A stretch of DNA of 6,702 nt from Desulfobacteraceae bacterium. GTDB taxonomy: Bacteria; Desulfobacterota; Desulfobacteria; Desulfobacterales; Desulfobacteraceae. The position numbers were made by a program, and so were the translations under genes. The stretch covers positions 1 through 6,702 of the forward strand of contig JAFLJU010000073.1 in assembly GCA_022712835.1 (NCBI GenBank), written 5' to 3'. Below the pieces are notes generated by a model that saw only the letters and a program-made list of their open reading frames with translations, was not told where the DNA came from and did no database searches. Shown here one piece after another: positions 1 to 5,363 of this stretch (position 1 is the stretch's first letter; the number at the start of each line of letters is the position of its first letter).

Positions 1-1
1 A

Positions 2-772
2 CTCCATGAAGCCGAAACAACCGCCACCCTTCTTGATGAACTTAACCTGAAACGCCAGCAGATCGAACGAGAGATTGTATTAAATATTGAACACAAGATT
101 TCACGGGACCCAACCCTTCTGGACAGTCATTTACTTATATTAAGCGATCACAGGTGGAACCCTTCTGTGCTGGGAATTGCAGCTTCCAGACTGGCCAGAA
201 AATATGTCTGCCCGGTTGTCCTGCTATCCCATTCAGAAACCCATGCCACAGGTTCCTGCCGAAGCATTAATCATATCAATATTCATAAGGCACTTGTGGA
301 TAATGCCCACTTACTTGAACGCTTCGGCGGCCACACTATGGCAGCTGGGCTTACCCTGAAACGAGAAAATATAGATCTGCTAAAAACCGGCATCACTGAC
401 CACCTGAAAAAACATTACCAGGAAGATGACTTTTTAAAAACCCTTACCATTGATGCCCAGCTTGATTTTGAAGATATCACCTTTGATCTGGCAACGGCAG
501 TAAACCGACTTCGACCCTTTGGTATGGCAAACCCGGAACCTGTTTTTCTCTGCAAACACCTTAGGGTGGTATCCTCGCATCTCATTGGAAACCTTCACCG
601 AAAAATGGTATTGGAAAATGCAAACAAAACTTCCGGCCATTGCGTTGAGGCTTTTCATTTTAATATTGGAGATGTAAAAAATATGCCGGATTATTATGAC
701 AGAATCGTCTTTAAGCTGAAAATAAACAAATTCAAGCCCACGGCTGCACAACTAATTATCGAAGATTTTTAG
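2..772 (+). CDS. recJ: Single-stranded-DNA-specific exonuclease RecJ, C-terminal part (5' truncated by window edge)
   Basis: RecJ degrades single-stranded DNA 5' to 3' in recombination and repair, in the cytoplasm. The frame is open from base 2 to the TAG at 770-772 and gives 256 residues; the N-terminal DHH catalytic domain lies outside the window. Visible in order: the linker helix with LDELNLKRQQIERE (residues about 11-24), typical of RecJ; the start of DHHA1 with WNPSVLGIAASRL (about 52-64), matching the family W-N/H-x-G-V-x-G-I-x-A-S pattern; GSCRSI, the counterpart of the usual GS-G/A-RS; FGGHTMAAGL, the nucleic-acid-binding GGH motif; then the OB-like C-terminal domain opening with RPFGMANPEPVF. 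The internal GTG at 167 is not a start, because conserved sequence continues upstream of it. No clear terminator follows; a promoter for the next gene begins 8 nt after the stop. The identification is firm; only the missing 5' part limits it. Confidence 0.95.
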   Translation, partial: LHEAETTATLLDELNLKRQQIEREIVLNIEHKISRDPTLLDSHLLILSDHRWNPSVLGIAASRLARKYVCPVVLLSHSETHATGSCRSINHINIHKALVDNAHLLERFGGHTMAAGLTLKRENIDLLKTGITDHLKKHYQEDDFLKTLTIDAQLDFEDITFDLATAVNRLRPFGMANPEPVFLCKHLRVVSSHLIGNLHRKMVLENANKTSGHCVEAFHFNIGDVKNMPDYYDRIVFKLKINKFKPTAAQLIIEDF

Positions 773-780
773 TTTTTAAC

Positions 781-810
781 TTGAAAATCCCTCTGTTTTT
801 ATACTATAAT
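781..810 (+). promoter_or_regulatory. Sigma70-type promoter for the 141-residue gene
   Basis: TTGAAA at 781-786 and a perfect TATAAT at 805-810 are separated by 18 bp. This predicts a start of transcription near 816-818 and a leader of about 70 nt before the ATG at 887. It lies in the only gap between recJ and the next gene. It was read by eye, not scored against a matrix. Confidence 0.65.
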
Positions 811-830
811 GACGGCTTAGTATTTAAGTG

Positions 831-874
831 TTTTTGTTTGTTATTTTTTTTGTTACTTTTTTTTTGTTACTTTT
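831..874 (+). repeat. T-rich leader with tandem T8-GTTAC / T9-GTTAC units
   Basis: The untranslated leader holds T8-GTTAC (844-856) directly followed by T9-GTTAC (857-870), preceded by T5-GTTTGTTA (831-843). The non-coding base use contrasts sharply with both flanking genes. Homopolymer runs of 8 and 9 sit between the predicted promoter and the ribosome binding site AAGGA (875-879, 7 nt before the ATG). Such tracts are prone to slippage and make an unstructured, U-rich 5' UTR. Any regulatory role is inference. Confidence 0.6.
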
Positions 875-886
875 AAGGATAAATCC

Positions 887-1312
887 ATGGCCAAAATTTT
901 TTATAACGGAAACAGAGAAGCCAAGCTTCTTTCTAAAATCGAATCCTCAAAAGAACGGGAAAGAATCAAAACCATCACCGCCATACGGGATAACATTGAT
1001 AGCTTCAGCAGCAAGGTATCCATGAAGCTTATTGAATCAGGGCTCATTGAAACTGTGAGCAAATCCAGCATCGAAAACCAGATTGCCAGATGTTTAGACA
1101 CGCTTTGCAAGGCAGAAGATTTTGATGTTGATTATATGGTGGCCCCCTTTAGAACTCTTATCTCCAATCCCAACATCGCCAGTCTGTATTTGACAGCTTT
1201 CATCGTTGAGAAACTGCTTAATCACAAAGATGTGGTTGATGTTTACGGCAGTGATGAAGACATTTACTTTTGTATCCAAAAACAGCTATCAGCCTTCATG
1301 ACAGAAGGCTGA
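887..1312 (+). CDS. Uncharacterised helical protein, 141 residues
   Basis: I do not recognise this protein and assign no function. It starts at ATG 887, with AAGGA 7 nt upstream and a good promoter at 781-810, so it is very likely expressed on its own. The sequence begins MAKIFYNGNREAKLL and is rich in charged and aliphatic residues with helical periodicity. It has no signal peptide, membrane segment or metal-binding cluster, so it should be a soluble cytoplasmic protein. The first about 40 residues are basic (KIESSKERERIKTITAIR); the C-terminal third is acidic (VVDVYGSDEDIYF). Three cysteines (two near residues 69-74, one near 129) form no obvious motif. The stop codon lies inside the terminator hairpin, so the last eight codons or so are also part of that structure. 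Downstream genes converge on it, so it is not in the nickel operon. It could be a lineage-specific recJ neighbour. Confidence 0.8.
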   Translation: MAKIFYNGNREAKLLSKIESSKERERIKTITAIRDNIDSFSSKVSMKLIESGLIETVSKSSIENQIARCLDTLCKAEDFDVDYMVAPFRTLISNPNIASLYLTAFIVEKLLNHKDVVDVYGSDEDIYFCIQKQLSAFMTEG

Positions 1313-1323
1313 TAGCTGTTTTT
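1278..1323. terminator. Bidirectional rho-independent terminator between convergent genes
   Basis: A perfect 20-bp inverted repeat (arms 1278-1297 and 1304-1323) flanks a 6-nt loop (1298-1303). The outer A5/T5 pairs provide a T5 run after the core stem on both strands: 1319-1323 on the plus strand and the complement of 1278-1282 on the minus strand. It can therefore end the 141-residue gene from the left and the nickel operon from the right. The TGA of the upstream gene (1310-1312) is within the right arm, so translation reaches into the hairpin. Confidence 0.85.
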
Positions 1324-1458
1324 CCAACCAACAGCTTAGGGCCGCAAATTTTATAACTTGAACTAATAGTTATTTAGACGGCTGACTGGTCAGATCTGTC
1401 CCCGATTGTTGGTTGCCGGGGAAATGACTTAGGCCCGAATCAATGGATAGGCCAATGT
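1324..1458. other. Intergenic region between convergent genes; possible structured 3' UTR
   Basis: No gene is visible here. On the minus strand it would be the 3' untranslated region of the nikO transcript before the shared terminator. It contains a dyad CTGAC-TG-GTCAG (1382-1393), an inverted repeat CAACCAACA (1325-1333) with TGTTGGTTG (1407-1415), and GGGCC (1339-1343) with GGCCC (1432-1436). The last two pairings cross each other. The sequence shows only these short repeats; function is unknown. Confidence 0.35.
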
Positions 1459-2232
1459 CTATTTATGAACATGGGGATGTTTTCCATGCTTATGGATATG
1501 TTCATGGTTGTGGATATGAATTTCATCGTCTGTCAGAATTTTACCGTTATCCATGGTATAAACATGGTCGGTAACCGCCGTTAGGAAATCAAATTCATGG
1601 GAAATCACAAAATAGGTTATATCCAAATGGTTTAGAATATGGATCAGCTTTTGTTTAACCGCAGAATCAAGGCCTGCCGTGGGCTCGTCCAGCAAAAGAA
1701 TAGAGGGTGACATGGCCAAAACTGCCGCCAGAGCCACCAACCGTTTTTGACCACCACTCAACCGATGGGTCACACTCTCTTCAAACTCCTCAATCCCCAA
1801 ATTATTAAGAATTTTCCTTGAGACATCAATGGCCTCCTGCCGGGAATATCCCAGATTCAACGGACCAAATGCCACATCCTCCAAAACAGTAGGGCAAAAT
1901 AGCTGATCATCTGAATCCTGGAATAAAAGCCCAACCTTGGAACGAATCGTGCTAAAATCCTTTTCCGTTTCCATGGGACTGCCCAAAATTTCAATGCCCC
2001 CTGTTTCAGGCTGACAAAGTCCCATAATGGTATGCAACAGCGTTGTTTTCCCGCTGCCATTGGGTGCCATCATCCCGATCCGATTCCCCTCCTTTATATC
2101 AAGGTCAAGGCAATCCAAAACCTTATGGGGAGATCCAGGATAAGAAAATGAAATATTGGTAAGCTTAATGAGACTTAAACTCTCAGGTTTAGTTTTAGGG
2201 TCAATCAGAATTTTTTTTGGCTGGGCTATCAT
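1459..2232 (-). CDS. nikO: Nickel/cobalt ECF transporter ATPase NikO (CbiO family) with His-rich tail
   Basis: This is the ATP-hydrolysing subunit on the cytoplasmic face of an energy-coupling-factor importer for Ni2+ (or Co2+). The 257 residues carry a full ABC set: A-loop Tyr31; Walker A APNGSGKTT (56-64), in which the usual first Gly is Ala56; Q-loop FQDSDDQLF (104-112), with the D-x-x-D-Q-L-F pattern typical of CbiO/EcfA; signature LSGGQKR (158-164); Walker B ILLLDEPTAGLD (178-189); and the switch His212 in ISHEFDF. The ATG at 2232 is 18 nt after the nikQ stop; GGAT about 12 nt upstream is a weak ribosome binding site. The C-terminus has nine His in 18 residues (239-256), almost every second residue, a likely nickel-binding or -buffering tail. 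It is the last gene of the operon. The subunit assignment is firm; nickel over cobalt follows from the NikK/NikL neighbours. Confidence 0.92.
   Translation of the reverse strand: MIAQPKKILIDPKTKPESLSLIKLTNISFSYPGSPHKVLDCLDLDIKEGNRIGMMAPNGSGKTTLLHTIMGLCQPETGGIEILGSPMETEKDFSTIRSKVGLLFQDSDDQLFCPTVLEDVAFGPLNLGYSRQEAIDVSRKILNNLGIEEFEESVTHRLSGGQKRLVALAAVLAMSPSILLLDEPTAGLDSAVKQKLIHILNHLDITYFVISHEFDFLTAVTDHVYTMDNGKILTDDEIHIHNHEHIHKHGKHPHVHK
1483..1518 (-). repeat. 18-bp tandem duplication encoding the His-rich tail of NikO
   Basis: On the minus strand two adjacent 18-nt units (1518-1501 and 1500-1483) match at 15 of 18 positions. They encode HIHNHE and HIHKHG, and the following KHPHVH (1482-1465) continues the His alternation with a different spacing. 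The pattern points to in-frame expansion of a short histidine-coding unit. Confidence 0.75.
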
Positions 2233-2250
2233 TATTCGGCTATATCCGTT

Positions 2251-3006
2251 TTATATCAGGGTTAATTCCATTACGACAAGTCCTGCGACGGTCAGTATCA
2301 TCATTCCTAAAAACGGATAGTTCAATCCATTGGCCGGATAAACGTCAAGGGTATGAAATTTTTCTTTAAACCCCCGGCAACGCATGGCCTGATATACCCG
2401 TTTGGCCCGTAAAGACGCCCTGACAAAAAGCATCCCGGCCAGAAAGGCATAGGTTTTGTAAGAATGCAAATTGGTTCCGGGTTTAAAGCCTCTGAACCTG
2501 GCCGCCCTTAGCAAGCGTGCATATTCGCTTTGAATCACGGCAATGTACCGATAGGTCATGAGAAGCAAAAACACCAGTTTGTCCGGAACTTTCAACTGGT
2601 GAAGACCGGATCCCAGGGAGGCCATAGACATGGTGGCAACCAATGATGAAAAAATCAATAAAATGGCAACGGACTTGATGCTGATCATCATGCAAAGCAT
2701 TATCCCCTGGGAGGAAATCTTCACCCATCCATACTGGAACACCATTTCTCCCTCAAATGTCAGAGGTAAAAAGATCCAAATCATCAAAAGAAACCAGAAC
2801 AAGGGGCGCAGTCTGACTCCCAAGGTTTTCAAAGGCAGGCGGGCCAAACCGATCAGCAAAAGTGCGAGGATCAGATACCCACACGCAATATAAAGATTGT
2901 CACACAATGCCGCGGCAATGGATAAGATAAAAGAGGCCATGATCCGTATCTTCGGGTCCAGTCTGTGGATGGGGGAGTTGCCATCTGCCAGGGTATTTTC
3001 AAGCAT
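2251..3006 (-). CDS. nikQ: Nickel/cobalt ECF transporter transmembrane coupling protein NikQ (EcfT/CbiQ family)
   Basis: NikQ is the conserved membrane T-component that couples the ATPase NikO to the substrate-binding NikM in the inner membrane. I choose ATG 3006 (251 residues) rather than the TTG at 3048: it overlaps the nikL stop by 8 nt (ATGCTTGA), and the protein then opens MLENTLADGNSPIHRLDPKIRI, where HRLDPK-x-R is the classic EcfT N-terminus. Hydrophobic segments lie near residues 23-55, 68-82, 102-125, 143-158 and a C-terminal one near 230-248. The two coupling-helix motifs that dock on the ATPases are present as RAARFRGF (167-174) and QAMRCRGF (206-213), each ending in Arg-Gly. The ribosome binding site before 3006 is poor, which suggests translational coupling to nikL. 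The length is normal for CbiQ/NikQ. Confidence 0.92.
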   Translation of the reverse strand: MLENTLADGNSPIHRLDPKIRIMASFILSIAAALCDNLYIACGYLILALLLIGLARLPLKTLGVRLRPLFWFLLMIWIFLPLTFEGEMVFQYGWVKISSQGIMLCMMISIKSVAILLIFSSLVATMSMASLGSGLHQLKVPDKLVFLLLMTYRYIAVIQSEYARLLRAARFRGFKPGTNLHSYKTYAFLAGMLFVRASLRAKRVYQAMRCRGFKEKFHTLDVYPANGLNYPFLGMMILTVAGLVVMELTLI

Positions 3007-3484
3007 TTGACTTATCTTTTTTTCGTTTTTTAATCCAGGCCGCCGCAAATGCCAGCCCGAAAATCACAGCAATTCCGCTTAAGATCCTTGCCAGGGACGG
3101 ATCCTTTTCAAGAGATTGTTTTTGGACCATTTTTTCCTCCAAACTTTTCAGCGTGGGCTCCATCCCCAACTCATCCTTTGGGAGGGTCCAATGACCCGAA
3201 TGGCCGGTTCCGGCATCCAGCTCAACCACAAGATCCGAATCATTAGTATCCGGAAGCGCAAAGGAATACAGGCCCTGGGCATCGGTGATTCCCTGGTGAA
3301 CCAAACCTTTGTTTGAATCTGTCACCTTGATCACACAATTTTTGGCAGGCCGATCGGACCCAAAACTGCCCTCTATGTGTATTTGCCCCTGCTCCACCCA
3401 GGCAAAGACAATCACCTTGTGGGCCAGAGCAGATGTGCTGGATACCCCCAGAATCAGGGCAATCAAAAACAATATTTTTTTCAT
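2999..3484 (-). CDS. nikL: NikL-like accessory component of nickel transporter, signal peptide plus C-terminal membrane anchor
   Basis: This is a 161-residue protein exposed to the periplasm. I choose ATG 3484, which overlaps the nikM TGA as ATGA and has GGAAAG upstream, over the TTG at 3496. It has a signal peptide MKKILFLIALILGVSSTSA with predicted cleavage after ALA (residue 21), so the mature protein would start His-Lys-Val. A beta-rich domain follows: VIVFAWVEQGQIHIEGSF, then TDAQGLYSFALP as in carboxypeptidase-regulatory-like folds. Next are a His pair in GTGHSGHW, a helical linker, one membrane helix (SGIAVIFGLAFAAAWI) and a basic cytoplasmic end KKRKKDK. In nickel ECF systems the pair NikL/NikK is known to replace the small NikN subunit, and no nikN is present here. 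The symbol rests on architecture and neighbourhood; the family name is fairly sure, the mechanism unknown. Confidence 0.78.
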   Translation of the reverse strand: MKKILFLIALILGVSSTSALAHKVIVFAWVEQGQIHIEGSFGSDRPAKNCVIKVTDSNKGLVHQGITDAQGLYSFALPDTNDSDLVVELDAGTGHSGHWTLPKDELGMEPTLKSLEEKMVQKQSLEKDPSLARILSGIAVIFGLAFAAAWIKKRKKDKSNA

Positions 3485-4110
3485 GATTCTTTCCAATTTT
3501 TTTTACCCACTATTTTTTTGGGTAATATCTCCGGATATACTTTCAACAGAAAAGAGACGCAAAACCCGGTAATAATCCCCTCAATTACCATCACCGGCAC
3601 ATGGGCGGAAATAATGGCAATACAGGTTTTTAAAAAATCTTCGTTGGTAAACCACAGGGCGGCCCCCATGAGTAGACAAGAAAATCCAATTGAAAAAAAT
3701 CCGGCCAGAAAGCCAGCAATAAAGGTCAGTTTTGGCGATTTACCCACCAGGGGCAAGAACAGATAGTGCATCAGAATGGCTGGCAGGGCCATGATGACGC
3801 AGTTGACCCCAAGGGCGGTTAACCCGCCATATTGGAAAAACAAGGATTGCAGCACCAGGGCTGTCAAGATGGCAGGGAAAGCGGCCAATCCCAACAGCAA
3901 TCCCACCACACCGTTTAAAATCAAATGCACGCTCACAGGCCCTATGTTAACATGAATCAATGAGGCAACAAAAAAGGCCGATGCCAGAATTGCCACATGA
4001 ACCATCTGATCATAGTCAATTTTTCTCAACCCAATGGTGGTACCGACAATGGTGATTACCGCACCCACGGCCAATACCTGTCCGGATAAAACGCCTTCAG
4101 AAATATGCAT
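3481..4110 (-). CDS. nikM: Nickel/cobalt ECF transporter substrate-specific membrane protein NikM (CbiM family)
   Basis: NikM is the metal-binding S-component in the inner membrane. The correct start is ATG 4110 (209 residues), 4 nt after the nikK stop, not the ATG at 4137, which would place nine extra residues before MHISEG. CbiM/NikM proteins need Met1-His2 free at the N-terminus because the terminal amine and His2 coordinate the metal. MHISEGVLSGQVL matches that start. ASLIHVNIGPVSVHLILNGVVGLLLG (split motif, residues 49-74) holds His53 and His62; His62 in the SVHL position is the likely further ligand by analogy with S-G-H-L in other CbiM proteins. Several hydrophobic segments, rich in Gly and Ala, fit a polytopic membrane protein. 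There is no fused NikN domain; fused forms are much longer. AGGA lies 11 nt upstream inside nikK, so translation is probably coupled. Its TGA overlaps the nikL ATG. Confidence 0.93.
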   Translation of the reverse strand: MHISEGVLSGQVLAVGAVITIVGTTIGLRKIDYDQMVHVAILASAFFVASLIHVNIGPVSVHLILNGVVGLLLGLAAFPAILTALVLQSLFFQYGGLTALGVNCVIMALPAILMHYLFLPLVGKSPKLTFIAGFLAGFFSIGFSCLLMGAALWFTNEDFLKTCIAIISAHVPVMVIEGIITGFCVSFLLKVYPEILPKKIVGKKNWKES

Positions 4111-4114
4111 AATT

Positions 4115-4897
4115 TTATTGTTCCTGCCATGCTTCAAACTTTACCCAAATAACTGCTCCAAGCTCTATATCCTTTTTTTCACCATCGTGCATCATTTTTT
4201 TATCCGATCGGTTCAAGGCGGCAAACCCCCACCAGCCAGCAACCGGTGCACAATAGGAAAAAACACCGTTTTGATCGGCTTTTATGACCTGGGTGATCAT
4301 ATAATCCGTGGGGGCCGTGGCTTTATTGTTTTGATTATAAAATTCAATTTCAACCTCGGCATAGGGAACGGGTTTTCCGTCCAGCTTAACGATTCCCTGG
4401 AAAAGATTTCCGGCATACAAACCAAAGGGCCGGGACAGGGGGACGATCTCTGTTTTCAACCCGATTTCCTCATCCCATCCGCCATCATCGCCAAAGGCTG
4501 CCACAATGGTTTTAGTCGTGTGAATAATATAGCAATCTTCCCCGGGTTCAAAATAGGCCACAGGTTCCATGACAAAGGTATAGGCCCCGGGCCTTTTAAC
4601 AGAAAACATTCTGGTCCAGGCAGGCTTGTCCATCACCATTGCCGGGGAAAGACCCTCTGCAAGGTTTTGCTTTTTCCCATTTTTCACCACATAAAATCCA
4701 GCGGGTTTCAAAAGTTCCATGCCAATACTTTCAAAGGGATGGGAAAAGGAAAGCATAAGTTTTATTTCCCGTTTTTCACTTTGCATAATCATGTTGTCCG
4801 AAGGAATCACCATGCCATAATGGGAAAAACAATTATTTGATAAAACAAATACAAAAATTGCGGTCAAAATAGCCGTGTTCATCAGCTTAAATTTCAT
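4115..4897 (-). CDS. nikK: NikK-like DUF4198 periplasmic accessory protein of nickel transporter
   Basis: The first gene of the nickel operon encodes 260 residues. ATG 4897 has GGAG at 4903-4906, 5 nt upstream. A signal peptide (about residues 1-25, hydrophobic core TAILTAIFVFVLS) has a likely cleavage after FS, so the mature chain would begin His-Tyr-Gly-Met; DUF4198 proteins commonly start with an exposed His. The body is beta-rich: MLSFSHPFESIGMELLKP, then MFSVKRPGAYTFVMEPVAYF, an acidic DDGGWDEEIG loop and GLYAGNLFQGIVKLDGKPV followed by AEVEIEFYN, which resembles the DUF4198 / carboxypeptidase-regulatory-like pattern. The last about 30 residues show no membrane helix, so it is either soluble or held by partners. 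Cys23 is not in a lipobox. With NikL it probably captures or delivers Ni2+ to NikM; this role is inferred from operon position and family knowledge. Cobalt cannot be excluded. Confidence 0.78.
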   Translation of the reverse strand: MKFKLMNTAILTAIFVFVLSNNCFSHYGMVIPSDNMIMQSEKREIKLMLSFSHPFESIGMELLKPAGFYVVKNGKKQNLAEGLSPAMVMDKPAWTRMFSVKRPGAYTFVMEPVAYFEPGEDCYIIHTTKTIVAAFGDDGGWDEEIGLKTEIVPLSRPFGLYAGNLFQGIVKLDGKPVPYAEVEIEFYNQNNKATAPTDYMITQVIKADQNGVFSYCAPVAGWWGFAALNRSDKKMMHDGEKKDIELGAVIWVKFEAWQEQ

Positions 4898-4914
4898 TTT
4901 TTCTCCAAAAAACC

Positions 4915-4967
4915 AAAAAAAACCACAAAGGGTAAGACAAAATTGTCCTTGTTAACCTTCGTGGTTT
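4915..4967 (-). terminator. Imperfect hairpin with T8 tail between ydbL and nikK; terminator or attenuator
   Basis: On the minus strand AACCAC (from 4966) pairs with GTGGTT (ending at 4921), continued inward by a G-T pair, AAGG/CCTT and TAA/TTA with single mismatches. A T8 run (complement of 4915-4922) follows. It lies 19 nt past the ydbL stop and ends about 18 nt before nikK. It fits an intrinsic terminator of the ydb operon, but no separate nik promoter is evident, so partial read-through is possible. Confidence 0.7.
4936..4947. promoter_or_regulatory. Possible operator dyad GACAA-AA-TTGTC upstream of nikK
   Basis: A 12-bp near-palindrome with 5-bp arms sits at the tip of the ydbL-nikK hairpin, where a 2-nt loop cannot fold as RNA. 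It could be a DNA-binding site for a metal regulator controlling the nickel genes. It does not match the E. coli NikR half-site GTATGA. This is a weak call made by eye. Confidence 0.2.
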
Positions 4968-4985
4968 CCTTAAATGTTTATTCTT

Positions 4986-5354
4986 TTATTTCTTGATCCA
5001 GGCCCCGGCAGTATTTTGGATGAATTCTCCGGCTACTGCCCTTTCGGCAAGGGTAATGGCCCGCCGTTTTTCAACCACAGCCAATGAGGTGTTCTGTTGT
5101 TTGGCAATGTGGGCATAGATGGCCTTCCGGTCCTTGTTTTCACTTGCAACAAGTGCGTCGTCACTGGTTTGTCCCGTGACAAAGGCAAGATAACCTTGGT
5201 TATTTTCCCCCACAATCCCCTTGGCCTTTAATTCCACAATCACCGGCAAACGCTGTTTCATTCGTTCTTTAATCCCAGCCATGGAGGTTCCAACAAATAC
5301 AAATACCCCCAAAAGAATCAATACATTTATAATGAGTATCTTTTTATAGTTCAT
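4986..5354 (-). CDS. ydbL: YdbL family (DUF1318) periplasmic protein
   Basis: This 122-residue secreted protein has a signal peptide MNYKKILIINVLILLG plus VFVFVGTSMA, with likely cleavage after residue 26. The mature part follows the DUF1318 pattern: GIKERMKQRLPVIVELKAKG, then VGENNQGYLAFV, SENKDRKAIYAHIA, a helix with VVEKRRAITLAERA, and a C-terminal GAWIKK. ATG 5354 has a strong AGGAGG 5-6 nt upstream, 9 nt after the ynbE stop. In E. coli, YdbL is the periplasmic partner of the YdbH-YnbE intermembrane bridge and is thought to control the assembly of YnbE. The same three genes in the same order here support the same role. It is the last gene before the hairpin at 4915-4967. Confidence 0.87.
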   Translation of the reverse strand: MNYKKILIINVLILLGVFVFVGTSMAGIKERMKQRLPVIVELKAKGIVGENNQGYLAFVTGQTSDDALVASENKDRKAIYAHIAKQQNTSLAVVEKRRAITLAERAVAGEFIQNTAGAWIKK

Positions 5355-5363
5355 TTTTTCCTC

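Noticed and set aside
135..270. Variant residues in RecJ (GSCRS, WNPSV) as signs of a degraded gene
   Set aside because: Neighbouring family members tolerate these positions, and the frame and GGH motif are intact, so the gene looks functional.
434..751. 105-residue minus-strand frame opposite recJ
   Set aside because: The plus strand there carries conserved RecJ motifs, including the RPFGMANPEP region; the reverse frame has none.
844..870. CRISPR-like repeats
   Set aside because: There are only two short T-rich units with no spacer between them; this is a homopolymer-driven tandem repeat.
828..1025. 65-residue frame beginning in the T-rich leader with a Phe/Leu-rich hydrophobic start
   Set aside because: The hydrophobic start is only the poly-T tract read as Phe/Leu codons; it has no ribosome binding site and overlaps the well-supported gene at 887 in another frame.
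3049..3766. Several plus-strand frames of 65-129 residues opposite nikL and nikM
   Set aside because: They mirror the minus-strand genes, overlap one another in different frames and show no recognisable domain; the minus-strand genes have starts, overlaps and motifs that fit.
4034..4840. 268-residue open frame on the plus strand opposite nikK and nikM
   Set aside because: It is an antisense shadow: it lies wholly opposite nikK and the start of nikM, its composition (rich in His, Gly, Phe, Pro and Cys) is unlike a real protein, and no ribosome binding site or family pattern is present.
4898..4985. NikR operator or nickel/cobalt riboswitch upstream of nikK
   Set aside because: No GTATGA-N16-TCATAC or similar paired half-sites, and there is too little room between the terminator hairpin and nikK for a four-way-junction metal riboswitch.
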